From the NCBI RefSeq assembly GCF_023062595.1, contig NZ_JALLAN010000003.1, forward strand, positions 84,346 through 148,345: a stretch of DNA of 64,000 nt. Direction: 5' to 3'. The stretch is from Arthrobacter rhizosphaerae (lineage in GTDB: Bacteria; Actinomycetota; Actinomycetes; Actinomycetales; Micrococcaceae). The translations under genes and the position numbers were made by a program. The notes under the pieces were generated by a model. It saw only the letters and a list, made by a program, of their open reading frames with translations, searched no databases and was not told the origin of the DNA. The stretch's first letter is position 1; the number at the start of each line of letters is the position of its first letter. Of this stretch, positions 43,690 through 51,522 are shown piece after piece.

Positions 43690-46577
43690 TTGAGCACCGT
43701 CACTGTCGTGGGGTTGGCGGATCCCCAGAGGGACACTATTTGGTCTTTGTCGAGGACTCCGTTGGTGAGGGCGGGTCCGGCGAGAAGTCCGGTGAAGCGT
43801 GGGGTTCCTGCTGTTGTTGTGGACGCGCCGAGGAGGACTGTGGATCCTGCCGGGGTGGATGCGTGTGCTTCGGAGGTGGTGGCGACGGTCCAGGTCTGGG
43901 TGTCATTTGATGTAGCGGACGTGATGCGCAGTTGGCGGTTGATTTTGTCGTAGACGGAGTTGACGAAGTACCAGGTCCCTGTCTGCACCGTTGTTCCGGT
44001 TGCTGATACGGCTACCGTGGCTCCCGCGGAGGTCCGGGTGGCCAGTTCCCAGCGGCCTGAGGTGTTGATGCGGAGTTCGGCCAGGACGGTACCGGCGGAG
44101 TCTTTCTGGGTGATGACTGGCTGCACTGTGGTGCCTGTGCTGACGGTGGGGCAAAACCATCCGGAGACGGTGAAGCTGTTTGCGGTGTCAGCTGCGGCTG
44201 CTGTGGTGCTCCCGTACCCGCCCTGCAGGCCCAGCGCGGCACCTGCAAATTCGGGCGGCGTTCCTTCTTCTGCGATGTCGGTGCAGGTCCCAGTAGGTCC
44301 ATCGGTGCCGGCGGGAATCAGCACAGAGGTCGCTGATCCGGAAGTCGTCACAGATAGCGACTGGGTGGGCATGGGCGCGTAGTTGCCTACGGTGAAGGCT
44401 GCTGTGGAGCCGTTGAGGGTTTTTTTGAAGGTCCCGACGTTTCCGGCTTCGTCAACTGCCCAGGCGGTGATCCTGGTGTCCGCTATCGTGATGGCGGCGG
44501 TTGTGAACGTGGTGGTTTTTCCATCTGCGGGGCAGATCATGGTGAATTCCTTGATCCGTTGCCCGCAGGACATGTCGGCGGGGTAGCTGATGGAGGCTCC
44601 CTCGCCGGTGAGGGCGTAGATGAATCCCTTGACCGGGTCTGCGCTCGGGTTCGTCAGTTTGAACTCGTAGGGCGTCTGCCCTACCACCCCGTTCGGGTCC
44701 GATAGCCCTGAACCAAGTGCCGTGGAAACAGCAGAAATCGTCGGGGCCGGCGGTGCTGTTGTGTCGACCTTGAAGTGGTATGTCACCCCGCCTGCCGTCA
44801 GTCCGGTGCCGTCCTGGGTGTGGAAGATGAAGTAGTAGTCCCCATCAGTCAGTGGGGGATCTGATGTGCTGGCGCCCCAGTTCACGGAGCCCCCGGTACC
44901 GGGGATGTAGAGCGCGCCTTGGGTCATCTCCCAGACGGAGGTTCCGTCGGATTTGCGGACGGCGGCCAGAATCGCCAGGCTGCCGTCCGTGTTTCCGTCG
45001 GGGTCGGAGGCGTTTACGGTGAAGACCGGCTTGTCGAACCGTGTGAGCCCGTTTTGCTGTCCGGGCGGGCACTGGTGGCTGCAGAACGTCATCCCGGTCA
45101 GTTGGGGGGTGTTCGGGGCGGTCCCGTAGCTGATGGTGACGCTGGCGTTGTTCGCGAACCGTTTCCAGCTGTATTCATCCCAGCCCTCGCCGTTAGCGAT
45201 CAGGCCCACTGCCCATTCGGGGGAGGAGGAGAGCCAGTCCTTGGCCGGTGCCATGTCAAAGGCCACTGTTGAGGCGCCGCAGCCGCTGTAGCCGTGGGCG
45301 AAGGACTTGCTTTCGAGCAGCTTCACCAGGTTGGGCTGGTTGTTCCAGGTCGTTCCCGGTCCGATACCGCTGGTGACGTAGGCGGTCACCACGCGCGGGG
45401 AGCAGGAAGAGGAATGGATGTTGCTGACGTTGAAGCGGGCAGCGAAGATGTGTTTCCCGGCCATGGGCTGGGTGGTGAACTGCCAGTAGCCTCGGGTGGC
45501 GTGATTGACGCCGTAGGCGTAGTCCCATTTGGCGGGCAGGAAGCCGACGTGGACGCTGCCGTCGGTGTACTGGCCGTTCAGGTAGTTCGTTCCCGGGAAG
45601 GCGTTGTCGACGTACAGGAATGAATGCTGGGTCGTGGACCAGTCGGGGTCGATGTAGAGCGGGTAGGTCAGGTCGGTGCGGGTGGTGACCGTGCCGATGC
45701 CCAGTTTCTCGTGGGTGCCTGCAGCGTCTGTGGTCAGGGACAGGTCGAAGGAACCGGTGACCCCCGGCCCGCCGGGGTCACCGGGGCCGGCTCCTTCATG
45801 GCGGGAATCCCACCACCGGCCGGCCGCGCTGCGCAGGACTTCCTCACCGCTGGTCTGGCTGGTGCCTTTCAAGCCTCCCTTACCATCGGAGGAGAGGGCG
45901 ACGCCGGTGCTGTCGAGCTTGAGTTTGAGCTCCACAACCCGCGGGTCCCTTGCCGCTTCGGGGGTGTAGATCTTTAGGACCTGGGAAATGCCCTGCTTCT
46001 TTGCGACCTGGATCAGGTCCACTCCGGGCAGGACATTCGGGTAGGTGGCGGTATTTCCCCTGACCTGCGCGGCAGGGAGGGACCCATAGGGCCAGGACTC
46101 GGTGACGGAATGGCCTTTACCGTCCGCGACCGAGGACATGTGATTGCTGCCGCCCTTCCCCACCGCGAGCTGAGCTGGAACCATCTTCGGTTTCAGAACA
46201 CCGTCACGCTCCACCAGATCGGTGGAGATATCGGCCCATTGGCCGTTGTACTGCATGCGTACAGGCTCCGAGGAAACCGTTTTGGTGAACTTCCCGTCAG
46301 GGGCCGCCACGACCTGCTCGCTAGGGGTGGTGAGCGCCTCAACAACCACATCAGTCCCGGAGGTTGCCGCTTCCTGCGCTGCAGCGGCCTCGGCAACCTC
46401 TGACGCGGAACGTTCCGGGGCAGAACCGGCAGTCTCGGGAGCAGTCTCGGCTGCTGCCTGTTGCGGAGCGGGGGAGGTGGGTTCCATCGCGGCGGCCGGG
46501 GGCACGAACCCGAAAGAAACAACAGCCAGGAGAGTGAGACCGGAAAGCAGCCGGGCAGGGCGAATCGAGGTGTGCAT
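43686..46577 (-). CDS. LamG/DNRLRE-type secreted partner of the RHS protein
   Basis: 963 residues from ATG 46577 (MHTSIRPARLLSGLTLLAVV, signal peptide ending near PPAAA); an upstream ATG at 46646 would place 23 extra residues before the signal. An Ala/Glu/Pro-rich segment is followed by a DNRLRE-like region (NAFPGTNYLNGQYTDGSVHV, GTTWNNQPNLVKLLESKSF) and fibronectin-like text. The C-terminal ~230 residues form a LamG/concanavalin-like domain (AAADTANSFTVSGWFCPTVS, VNSVYDKINRQLRITS). Its stop overlaps the RHS start (ATGA). Such proteins accompany RHS effectors in actinobacteria and may display or encapsulate them. Confidence 0.82.
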   Translation of the reverse strand: MHTSIRPARLLSGLTLLAVVSFGFVPPAAAMEPTSPAPQQAAAETAPETAGSAPERSASEVAEAAAAQEAATSGTDVVVEALTTPSEQVVAAPDGKFTKTVSSEPVRMQYNGQWADISTDLVERDGVLKPKMVPAQLAVGKGGSNHMSSVADGKGHSVTESWPYGSLPAAQVRGNTATYPNVLPGVDLIQVAKKQGISQVLKIYTPEAARDPRVVELKLKLDSTGVALSSDGKGGLKGTSQTSGEEVLRSAAGRWWDSRHEGAGPGDPGGPGVTGSFDLSLTTDAAGTHEKLGIGTVTTRTDLTYPLYIDPDWSTTQHSFLYVDNAFPGTNYLNGQYTDGSVHVGFLPAKWDYAYGVNHATRGYWQFTTQPMAGKHIFAARFNVSNIHSSSCSPRVVTAYVTSGIGPGTTWNNQPNLVKLLESKSFAHGYSGCGASTVAFDMAPAKDWLSSSPEWAVGLIANGEGWDEYSWKRFANNASVTISYGTAPNTPQLTGMTFCSHQCPPGQQNGLTRFDKPVFTVNASDPDGNTDGSLAILAAVRKSDGTSVWEMTQGALYIPGTGGSVNWGASTSDPPLTDGDYYFIFHTQDGTGLTAGGVTYHFKVDTTAPPAPTISAVSTALGSGLSDPNGVVGQTPYEFKLTNPSADPVKGFIYALTGEGASISYPADMSCGQRIKEFTMICPADGKTTTFTTAAITIADTRITAWAVDEAGNVGTFKKTLNGSTAAFTVGNYAPMPTQSLSVTTSGSATSVLIPAGTDGPTGTCTDIAEEGTPPEFAGAALGLQGGYGSTTAAAADTANSFTVSGWFCPTVSTGTTVQPVITQKDSAGTVLAELRINTSGRWELATRTSAGATVAVSATGTTVQTGTWYFVNSVYDKINRQLRITSATSNDTQTWTVATTSEAHASTPAGSTVLLGASTTTAGTPRFTGLLAGPALTNGVLDKDQIVSLWGSANPTTVTVLK

Positions 46578-46589
46578 GCGTGTGGATTT

Positions 46590-46608
46590 CCCCTGTACAG
46601 GACAGGGG
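46590..46608 (-). promoter_or_regulatory. Hairpin over the ribosome site of the RHS operon
   Basis: On the minus strand CCCCTGT, 5-nt loop, ACAGGGG. The right arm contains the AGGGG that would pair with 16S rRNA, 12 nt before the start codon at 46577, so folding would hide it. Confidence 0.4.
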
Positions 46609-46648
46609 GCAATCAACCATCCCCCGATCGCGATGAATTTATGCACGG

Positions 46649-46678
46649 ATCATATTCATGATTCACAGGTTCTGGCAA
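46649..46678 (-). promoter_or_regulatory. Candidate sigma-70-type promoter of the RHS operon
   Basis: On the minus strand TTGCCA (46678-46673) and TATGAT (46654-46649) are 18 bp apart, about 70 bp before the operon start in an AT-richer stretch. Pattern match only. Confidence 0.4.
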
Positions 46679-46996
46679 GAAAATTTGTATGTTCTTCCCA
46701 GCCGGATCATTTATGACTAATCGCCACCTGAACTTAACCGACAACGCGTCAATAAGGTGGGATATTGGGCCCAATAATCAATAAGGTCACTTGCTTTATT
46801 TACTGCTCTAAAAACGGAAACTACTTTCTAAGAACATACGAAGCCAGATACCAGTTGTGGAGACTTTCCGCACCCAGGGATGCCCCGAACCGAAGGGCAT
46901 ATGCGGACGACCGGGACCCGCTCGAGCGATCGCTGTTTCGCAAATCAACGACCTTGATTCCCGTTAGTAATTGGAGTGGCATCTCTGTCTGAGCAT

Positions 46997-47055
46997 GTCC
47001 CAGAAGTCATTTCCGTACGCGGAGCGACGCCGCACTTTTGGAATAACTTCTGGAA
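46997..47055 (+). repeat. 59-bp repeat element, right copy
   Basis: Begins GTCCCAGAAGTCATTTCCGT and ends GCACTTTTGGAATAACTTCT then GGAA. It contains inverted arms CCAGAAGTCATTTCC (47000-47014) and GGAATAACTTCTGG (47040-47053), which pair apart from one extra T and one mismatch. Direct counterpart of 35865-35923; together they bracket the RHS locus. Confidence 0.55.
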
Positions 47056-47099
47056 CGTTCAGATTACGAGCACACTGCGGGGCTTAGGGCGGAAAAGTG

Positions 47100-47125
47100 T
47101 GTTCCGGTTCCAAGCAAGTGGGACG
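47100..47125 (+). repeat. 26-bp palindromic repeat, copy 1
   Basis: TGTTCCGGTTCCAAGC then AAGTGGGACG. Aligns without gaps to copies at 47865, 49237 and 51094. Lies downstream of the barstar-like gene (minus strand), marking the left edge of that module. Confidence 0.6.
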
Positions 47126-47256
47126 GACGGGAGCCAGGAACACGCCAGGAGGGTCCAGATGATCCAGAGGATGGTACCAAGTTGTCTTGTGGGGCTGCAC
47201 GTGCTGAATCAACTCGCCCGCCCAATGCGTATTCTCCGAAGCCGGCAGAAAATTGC

Positions 47257-47685
47257 TCATTTGACGAGGATTGTATGGAAAGGCAATTCGCCGTGTCCCC
47301 ATTCATATCCCCGGCCAACAGACGTCGACCATGCCTGCCCAATTCTGCCTATTACCCGCATGTATGTCTCAAGTTCTTCTGGTTCCTGGGACAAGACTTC
47401 GGATCCGTCGGAGATTATCGTCAGGTAGCTCCGCGCGGGAAGCCAACCCAGATCGTACAAGCACTCGTCGAATGCCGCCCAGTTCCAGCCGAAATAGCCC
47501 CGGAAGGCAAAGGCCTGGGCGTACTCGCCAAAGAGCCCATCTAGGGTCCGCATCCTGTTACCAGCGAGTTCGATGACGAGGACGTCAGCCTTGGCTGCTG
47601 CGGTGCGGATAAGACTAGCCTCACGTTTACTCGCTTCGTGCACACGGGGGCCCGAGAGGCTTGTTACCAATTCAAACGTTGTCAT
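47257..47685 (-). CDS. Barstar-family immunity protein
   Basis: 142 residues from ATG 47685 (AGGTGA 5 nt upstream). Barstar core: VLVIELAGNRMRTLDGLFGE then YAQAFAFRGYFGWNWAAFDE and CLYDLGWLPARSYLTIISDG, matching the F-YFGWNWDALDECL-DL motif that contacts barnase-type RNases. Barstars bind and block cognate RNases in the cytoplasm. No barnase-like gene is in the window, so it is either an orphan immunity gene or protects against exogenous toxins. Confidence 0.85.
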   Translation of the reverse strand: MTTFELVTSLSGPRVHEASKREASLIRTAAAKADVLVIELAGNRMRTLDGLFGEYAQAFAFRGYFGWNWAAFDECLYDLGWLPARSYLTIISDGSEVLSQEPEELETYMRVIGRIGQAWSTSVGRGYEWGHGELPFHTILVK

Positions 47686-47864
47686 TGCCGTCACCTAACA
47701 AAACCACCAAGGCCTGAACATCGATTTCCTTCTACCGGGGCTCGTATGCACGATCGAGCAAGGTCCTCATGATGAGGACTTCGCCTGGAACAAGCGTTCG
47801 GGAGGTCATTTCGAAATCCTACTGTTGTTGTGCCGGTCCTTGACTGGCAGAGAGACCAATGGGA

Positions 47865-47890
47865 CGTCCCGTTTCCAAGGAAGTGGGACA
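47865..47890 (+). repeat. 26-bp palindromic repeat, copy 2
   Basis: CGTCCCGTTTCCAAGG then AAGTGGGACA. Lies between the divergent barstar-like and nuclease-domain genes, 45 bp upstream of the GTG start of the latter. Confidence 0.65.
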
Positions 47891-47934
47891 CCTTCCACGG
47901 CCCCTATTGTCTGGCGTCTCGATATTGTTTGCGT

Positions 47935-49233
47935 GTGAACATTTTCAACGTGCAGCCGCGCCCTCGTGTGCTCTTTGAAGACCTTCCCCAGGAGGTGCTG
48001 ACAAAAGAATTCTTGGAGCTCGTACCAACGTTCAAGCTCATATCCAGCACTGAGAGGGTGCATGAAGACGAGTACGACGTCCTGGTAACGTTCGCGGAGG
48101 ACGCCCGTCGTCGTTCCGCACATCTGCACGTACTCTCATTTGGAGCGGACATGGCGGGAGGCTTCGTTGAGGACCAAACGAAGTACTTCTTCGTTCGGGA
48201 TATACCCACGCTGGCAAATGAGCTGGCAATCCCAACCGACGCCCCACCGGCCCTTGCCGCACTCTTGAAAACATCAGTGATTCCCAACATGCCCGATGGG
48301 CACAAAAGGGTCTGGCGCCTTGTGAAGCCTGCACAGGGTTATCAGGCAACAGTCGCAAAGGATGGCAACCTCGCATCGCGGTGCATTCCCCTTGTTCACG
48401 TCGGGGCGACACAATCCGTGTATGCACTGCTGACGGAACGCGGCGGCAAGCTGAACTTGGTTTTGCCGGCAGAAACTCAACAGCACTTGGCTTGGCTGCG
48501 GCTCTTCCTGGACATGGTTGGCAATGTTGACTCCGACAGTGTGCCCCCGGACCTTGAATGGAAAACAAGCCAGCGGTGGTCCCCGCCCGAAGTCAGCAAG
48601 CATTTAGGTGACCTGCAGGGACTCAGGCAGGCTCATGAGGAAGCTGTCACGGAGTTTCAGCGACGTGAGCAGGAGATACAAGCCCAGTTGGAGGAATCGA
48701 CGCGCTTGGCGGACGAAGGAACACGCCGGATTCTCATCAGTGACGGCGACGATCTAGTGCAGGCTGTAACCACGGTTCTGGAAGACCTGGGGTTTAGCGT
48801 CAGAAACATGGACGATCACCATGACGAGCGGACCGGAGCGAAGCTTGAAGACCTTCGCGTCGAGGACCCGTCCGATCCTAGCTGGCTGAGTCTTGTGGAA
48901 GTGAAGGGGTACACGAAGGGCGCGAAGGTGAATGACGTCCCCCAAATTACAGGGCGCCCGGCAGTGGCCTATACCAAGGAAACCGGCCAGGAGCCTCCTG
49001 CCGTCTGGCATGTCGTCAATGCTTGGCGGGGCACTAATCCATCGACTCGCGTCCAGGCGATCCCCGCCGATGACGATCTGCGGCCGCTCACCGAGGCCGG
49101 GGGAGCGCTCATAGATACACGTGACCTTTATGAAGCGTGGAGGGATGTATCCGCGGGTATAGCGGACGCTGATTCAGTCCGAGCAAGCCTCAGAGAGGCG
49201 AAGACTCGTTGGCGATGGATGCCTGAGAGCTGA
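47935..49233 (+). CDS. Protein with C-terminal PD-(D/E)XK-like nuclease domain
   Basis: 432 residues from GTG 47935; the upstream open part covers the 26-bp repeat and is probably untranslated. The N-terminal ~210 residues are unrecognised (RPRVLFEDLPQEVLTKEFLE, HLHVLSFGADMAGGF). A coiled coil follows at about 230-270 (EEAVTEFQRREQEIQAQLEE). The C-terminal domain begins GDDLVQAVTTVLEDLGFSV near 285 and has KLEDLRVEDPSDPSWLSLVE then VKGYTKGAKVNDVPQITG, i.e. E/D-x(n)-EVK of restriction-endonuclease-like folds. Flanked on both sides by 26-bp repeats. Best guess: an anti-phage or anti-plasmid effector. Confidence 0.65.
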   Translation: MNIFNVQPRPRVLFEDLPQEVLTKEFLELVPTFKLISSTERVHEDEYDVLVTFAEDARRRSAHLHVLSFGADMAGGFVEDQTKYFFVRDIPTLANELAIPTDAPPALAALLKTSVIPNMPDGHKRVWRLVKPAQGYQATVAKDGNLASRCIPLVHVGATQSVYALLTERGGKLNLVLPAETQQHLAWLRLFLDMVGNVDSDSVPPDLEWKTSQRWSPPEVSKHLGDLQGLRQAHEEAVTEFQRREQEIQAQLEESTRLADEGTRRILISDGDDLVQAVTTVLEDLGFSVRNMDDHHDERTGAKLEDLRVEDPSDPSWLSLVEVKGYTKGAKVNDVPQITGRPAVAYTKETGQEPPAVWHVVNAWRGTNPSTRVQAIPADDDLRPLTEAGGALIDTRDLYEAWRDVSAGIADADSVRASLREAKTRWRWMPES

Positions 49234-49236
49234 ACG

Positions 49237-49262
49237 CTTCCCACATCTAAGGAAGTGGGACA
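49237..49262 (+). repeat. 26-bp palindromic repeat, copy 3
   Basis: CTTCCCACATCTAAGG then AAGTGGGACA, with arms TCCCAC and GTGGGA. Starts 3 bp after the stop of the nuclease-domain gene. Confidence 0.65.
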
Positions 49263-49415
49263 GCTCGCAGACATGTGACTGATGGTTGATACCGTCGGTT
49301 GGGGTCCCGTTGAGGCGGTGAGCGTAACCAGGGGCTTTTGTGGGCGCTGGATAGTCTTTGCTGCATGTACACTGTCATTTTTCCTGCCATCGCAAAAAAA
49401 GCTGGTGGGTTCCCC

Positions 49416-50027
49416 GTGAAGCTTTCCGATGATGACTCATTCCTAACTTGGTCGGAGGTCGTCATTCCTTCGTTAGCCGGCCTGGCGTCTCTGTCAGTTG
49501 CGATAGTGTCCGTCGTCATCGCGTGGCAGGCCCGAAATATAGCTAAGAGCTCTGAAAATGCCCGGGTGAAGGCGGAATCTGATCGCGTGCAGTTCGAACA
49601 ACAACTGCGGTTCGACGCCGCACTCAAGGATCTTTACGTGGGGATCTCACAACGAATAGAGGCGCTCAGAACGCAAGATGCTGCCGTACGGGCAAATTTG
49701 TTTAATATTCAACGCGGCGGACCAGGAGTTACCCTGCCAGCACGCCCTCCAGTCTCATCTCTGCTCGCCCTGATTGCAGCTGCACGGTTGGATGCTCGGG
49801 AACGGGAACCAATGGATCTCCTAGCCTCCGTTGCAGAATATGCGGCGGCGGTTGCGCAGGCAGGGGGGCCGACCCCTGACCCGGAAACCCGGGACGAAAG
49901 GCAGCGGCGTATAGAACAGGAGGTGGATTCGTGGGAAAAACTCGTTACCTACGTTGATGAATGGCGCCATTCAGGCAGTCAGGCCCGAGAGTCAATTCTG
50001 ACTGAAATGGTGATGGCCAGTAGCTGA
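49416..50027 (+). CDS. Membrane-anchored coiled-coil protein
   Basis: 203 residues from GTG 49416 (GGTGGG upstream); ATG 49365 and 49338 are alternatives. One N-terminal membrane helix (VVIPSLAGLASLSVAIVSVV) is followed by a cytoplasmic coiled coil (QARNIAKSSENARVKAESDR) and a helical domain ending EEWRHSG-like text (KLVTYVDEWRHSGSQARES). This layout resembles DUF4760-type or phage-defence membrane partners. No enzymatic motif. Ends in a good terminator, so it is transcribed separately from the Abi gene. Confidence 0.6.
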   Translation: MKLSDDDSFLTWSEVVIPSLAGLASLSVAIVSVVIAWQARNIAKSSENARVKAESDRVQFEQQLRFDAALKDLYVGISQRIEALRTQDAAVRANLFNIQRGGPGVTLPARPPVSSLLALIAAARLDAREREPMDLLASVAEYAAAVAQAGGPTPDPETRDERQRRIEQEVDSWEKLVTYVDEWRHSGSQARESILTEMVMASS

Positions 50028-50120
50028 TCCTGGTCACGGGCCCCATGACCGAGAATGCCCCCAGGGAGTAGTTCAGCTGTGGGTGTCTTCACGTGGCCAG
50101 TTGCTGGGAGCACAAAAAAA

Positions 50121-50154
50121 GCCTGCAGGCGCTTTTCGTCCTGCAGACCTTTTT
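50121..50154. terminator. Intrinsic terminator
   Basis: GCCTGCAGG (50121-50129) and CCTGCAGAC (50140-50148) form a stem with one mismatch, preceded by seven A and followed by CTTTTT. Works in both directions on paper; it follows the gene ending at 50027. Confidence 0.75.
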
Positions 50155-50299
50155 AATCTCGTTGATGAGGGACCCTGTCCTCACCTTCTATGTCTCCCAC
50201 ACTACACATGCGTAGGCTGTCATTACAAATGTGTAGTACACGTTGTTCGTGTGATCTCTGCTTCCCGGGTATCTGATCAAATCTGGCAAGATACAGTCC

Positions 50300-51031
50300 A
50301 TGGCAGACAAACGGCAGACTCGCGGCGCAATAATTGATACTCTTCATCGCTCGCGCCTGGAGCCGTATTTGAAGGCTTCGGCTGGTGATGAAAAGCTGGC
50401 CCTTTCGCTCTATGGGTGGAATCTTCAGTTGACCTCCGCATTTCAAGAGCTTCTGAGCGTTGCGGAAGTGGTTCTCCGCAATGCCATGGACGCCGAGCTC
50501 CAGAAGTGGAATGTAGCCGAACTGAAGGTTGACCAGAGTTGGCTGTTGGAAACTCCGGCCGTGCCGCTTCGTAGCCTAAGCCAGGGCAAGAGGATTGAGG
50601 CGCTGAATCATGCCAATTCCGCCAAGAAAAAGAGGGACGCTGCTCACTGGCGTCATGGCAAGGACGTAACGCATGACGACGTCCTCGCTCAGGTGACGTT
50701 TGGGCTTTGGAAGGATCTCTTGCCGAACCATTTGGACAATGCTGCCGATAACAGAGAAAACCGAAATCGGGAGCGGATGTGGAAAGAGTCACTTGTGAAT
50801 GCCTTTCCGCATGTTGTTGACCCGGACGGCGAAAAGACCTTCTGGCGTGTATATCGGCTCCACGGGCTGCGCAACCGCGTATCGCATATGGAGACGCTGC
50901 TGGAAGTAGACGCAGCCGAACGGACCCGCGACGTACTCGGCCTCGTCAATTCGATCAGCTCGCCCGTACATGACTGGTTGACTGGCCTGAATCGTGTTCC
51001 GGTGGTGATGAAGGCTCGTCCTTCAGCCTAG
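50300..51031 (+). CDS. Abi-family (AbiD/F-like) HEPN abortive-infection protein
   Basis: 243 residues, all helical. N-terminal LHRSRLEPYLKASAGDEKLA and YGWNLQLTSAFQELLSVAEV, then LRNAMDAEL, are typical of Abi_2-type proteins. The HEPN R-x4-H RNase motif appears as LRNRVSHME near residue 193, with the preceding FWRVYRLHG. Family members cause abortive infection by RNA cleavage during phage attack. An AT-rich 140-bp region with GTAGTACACG-type text precedes it. Bracketed by 26-bp repeats at 49237 and 51094. Confidence 0.82.
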   Translation: MADKRQTRGAIIDTLHRSRLEPYLKASAGDEKLALSLYGWNLQLTSAFQELLSVAEVVLRNAMDAELQKWNVAELKVDQSWLLETPAVPLRSLSQGKRIEALNHANSAKKKRDAAHWRHGKDVTHDDVLAQVTFGLWKDLLPNHLDNAADNRENRNRERMWKESLVNAFPHVVDPDGEKTFWRVYRLHGLRNRVSHMETLLEVDAAERTRDVLGLVNSISSPVHDWLTGLNRVPVVMKARPSA

Positions 51032-51093
51032 GAATAGGTTGCGTGGCAAACCGCGTGCGGACCCACAGCACTAGGGAAGTGGCGTGAAAGGAC

Positions 51094-51119
51094 TGTCCCA
51101 CATCCAAGAAAATGCGACG
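51094..51119 (+). repeat. 26-bp palindromic repeat, copy 4
   Basis: TGTCCCACATCCAAGA then AAATGCGACG. Lies 62 bp after the Abi gene stop and 58 bp before the truncated DUF1016 gene. Confidence 0.6.
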
Positions 51120-51177
51120 ACCGAGTTGCGGGACGTGGTGCAGGTACCTCTCTGACCTGCTGGATAGGATCGAGGGC

Positions 51178-51522
51178 ATGGCATCCACCCGAGATCTTGC
51201 GCTCCCCGCCGGCTACACTGACCTGCTCGGCGAGCTCAAGAATCGGGTTCGGGCTGCGCGCACCGCGGCACTGCGGACAGTCAACACCCAGCTCATCGAG
51301 CTGTACTGGTCCATCGGCCGGACGATCCTGGAACGTCAGGAGGTCGAGAGTTGGGGGAGCGGGGTCATCGGAAGGCTAGCGGATGATCTCAGGGCGGAGT
51401 TCCCCGAGATGAAAGGCCTTTCGCGTACAAATCTTTTCTACATGCGCGGGTTCGCCGCAGCGTGGCCCGACTCAATTGTCCAACAGGCTGTTTTCGGAAC
51501 TCAACGGCACTTGTCGACGTAG
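51178..51522 (+). pseudogene. Truncated DUF1016 (YhcG-type) nuclease gene
   Basis: 114 residues matching only the N-terminal domain of DUF1016/PDDEXK nucleases: GELKNRVRAARTAALRTVNT, QLIELYWSIGRTILERQE, WGSGVIGRLADDLRAEFPEM, GLSRTNLFYMRGFAAAWPD and VQQAVFG. The family then continues with a linker and the C-terminal PD-(D/E)XK domain, both absent: the frame stops after GTQRHLST. ATG 51178 is the normal family start. Probably inactive. Full-length members are associated with phage defence and mobile elements. Confidence 0.8.

Larger units (their letters stand above)
46679..47256. other. Non-coding junction between RHS operon and defence island
   Basis: No convincing gene. It holds the right copy of the 59-bp repeat (46997-47055) and the first 26-bp palindrome (47100-47125). 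A plus-strand frame 46765-46992 is probably chance. Confidence 0.5.

Noticed and set aside
46765..46992. 75-codon plus-strand frame upstream of the RHS operon
   Set aside because: No ribosome site, no protein-like composition, and it runs up to the start of the 59-bp repeat.
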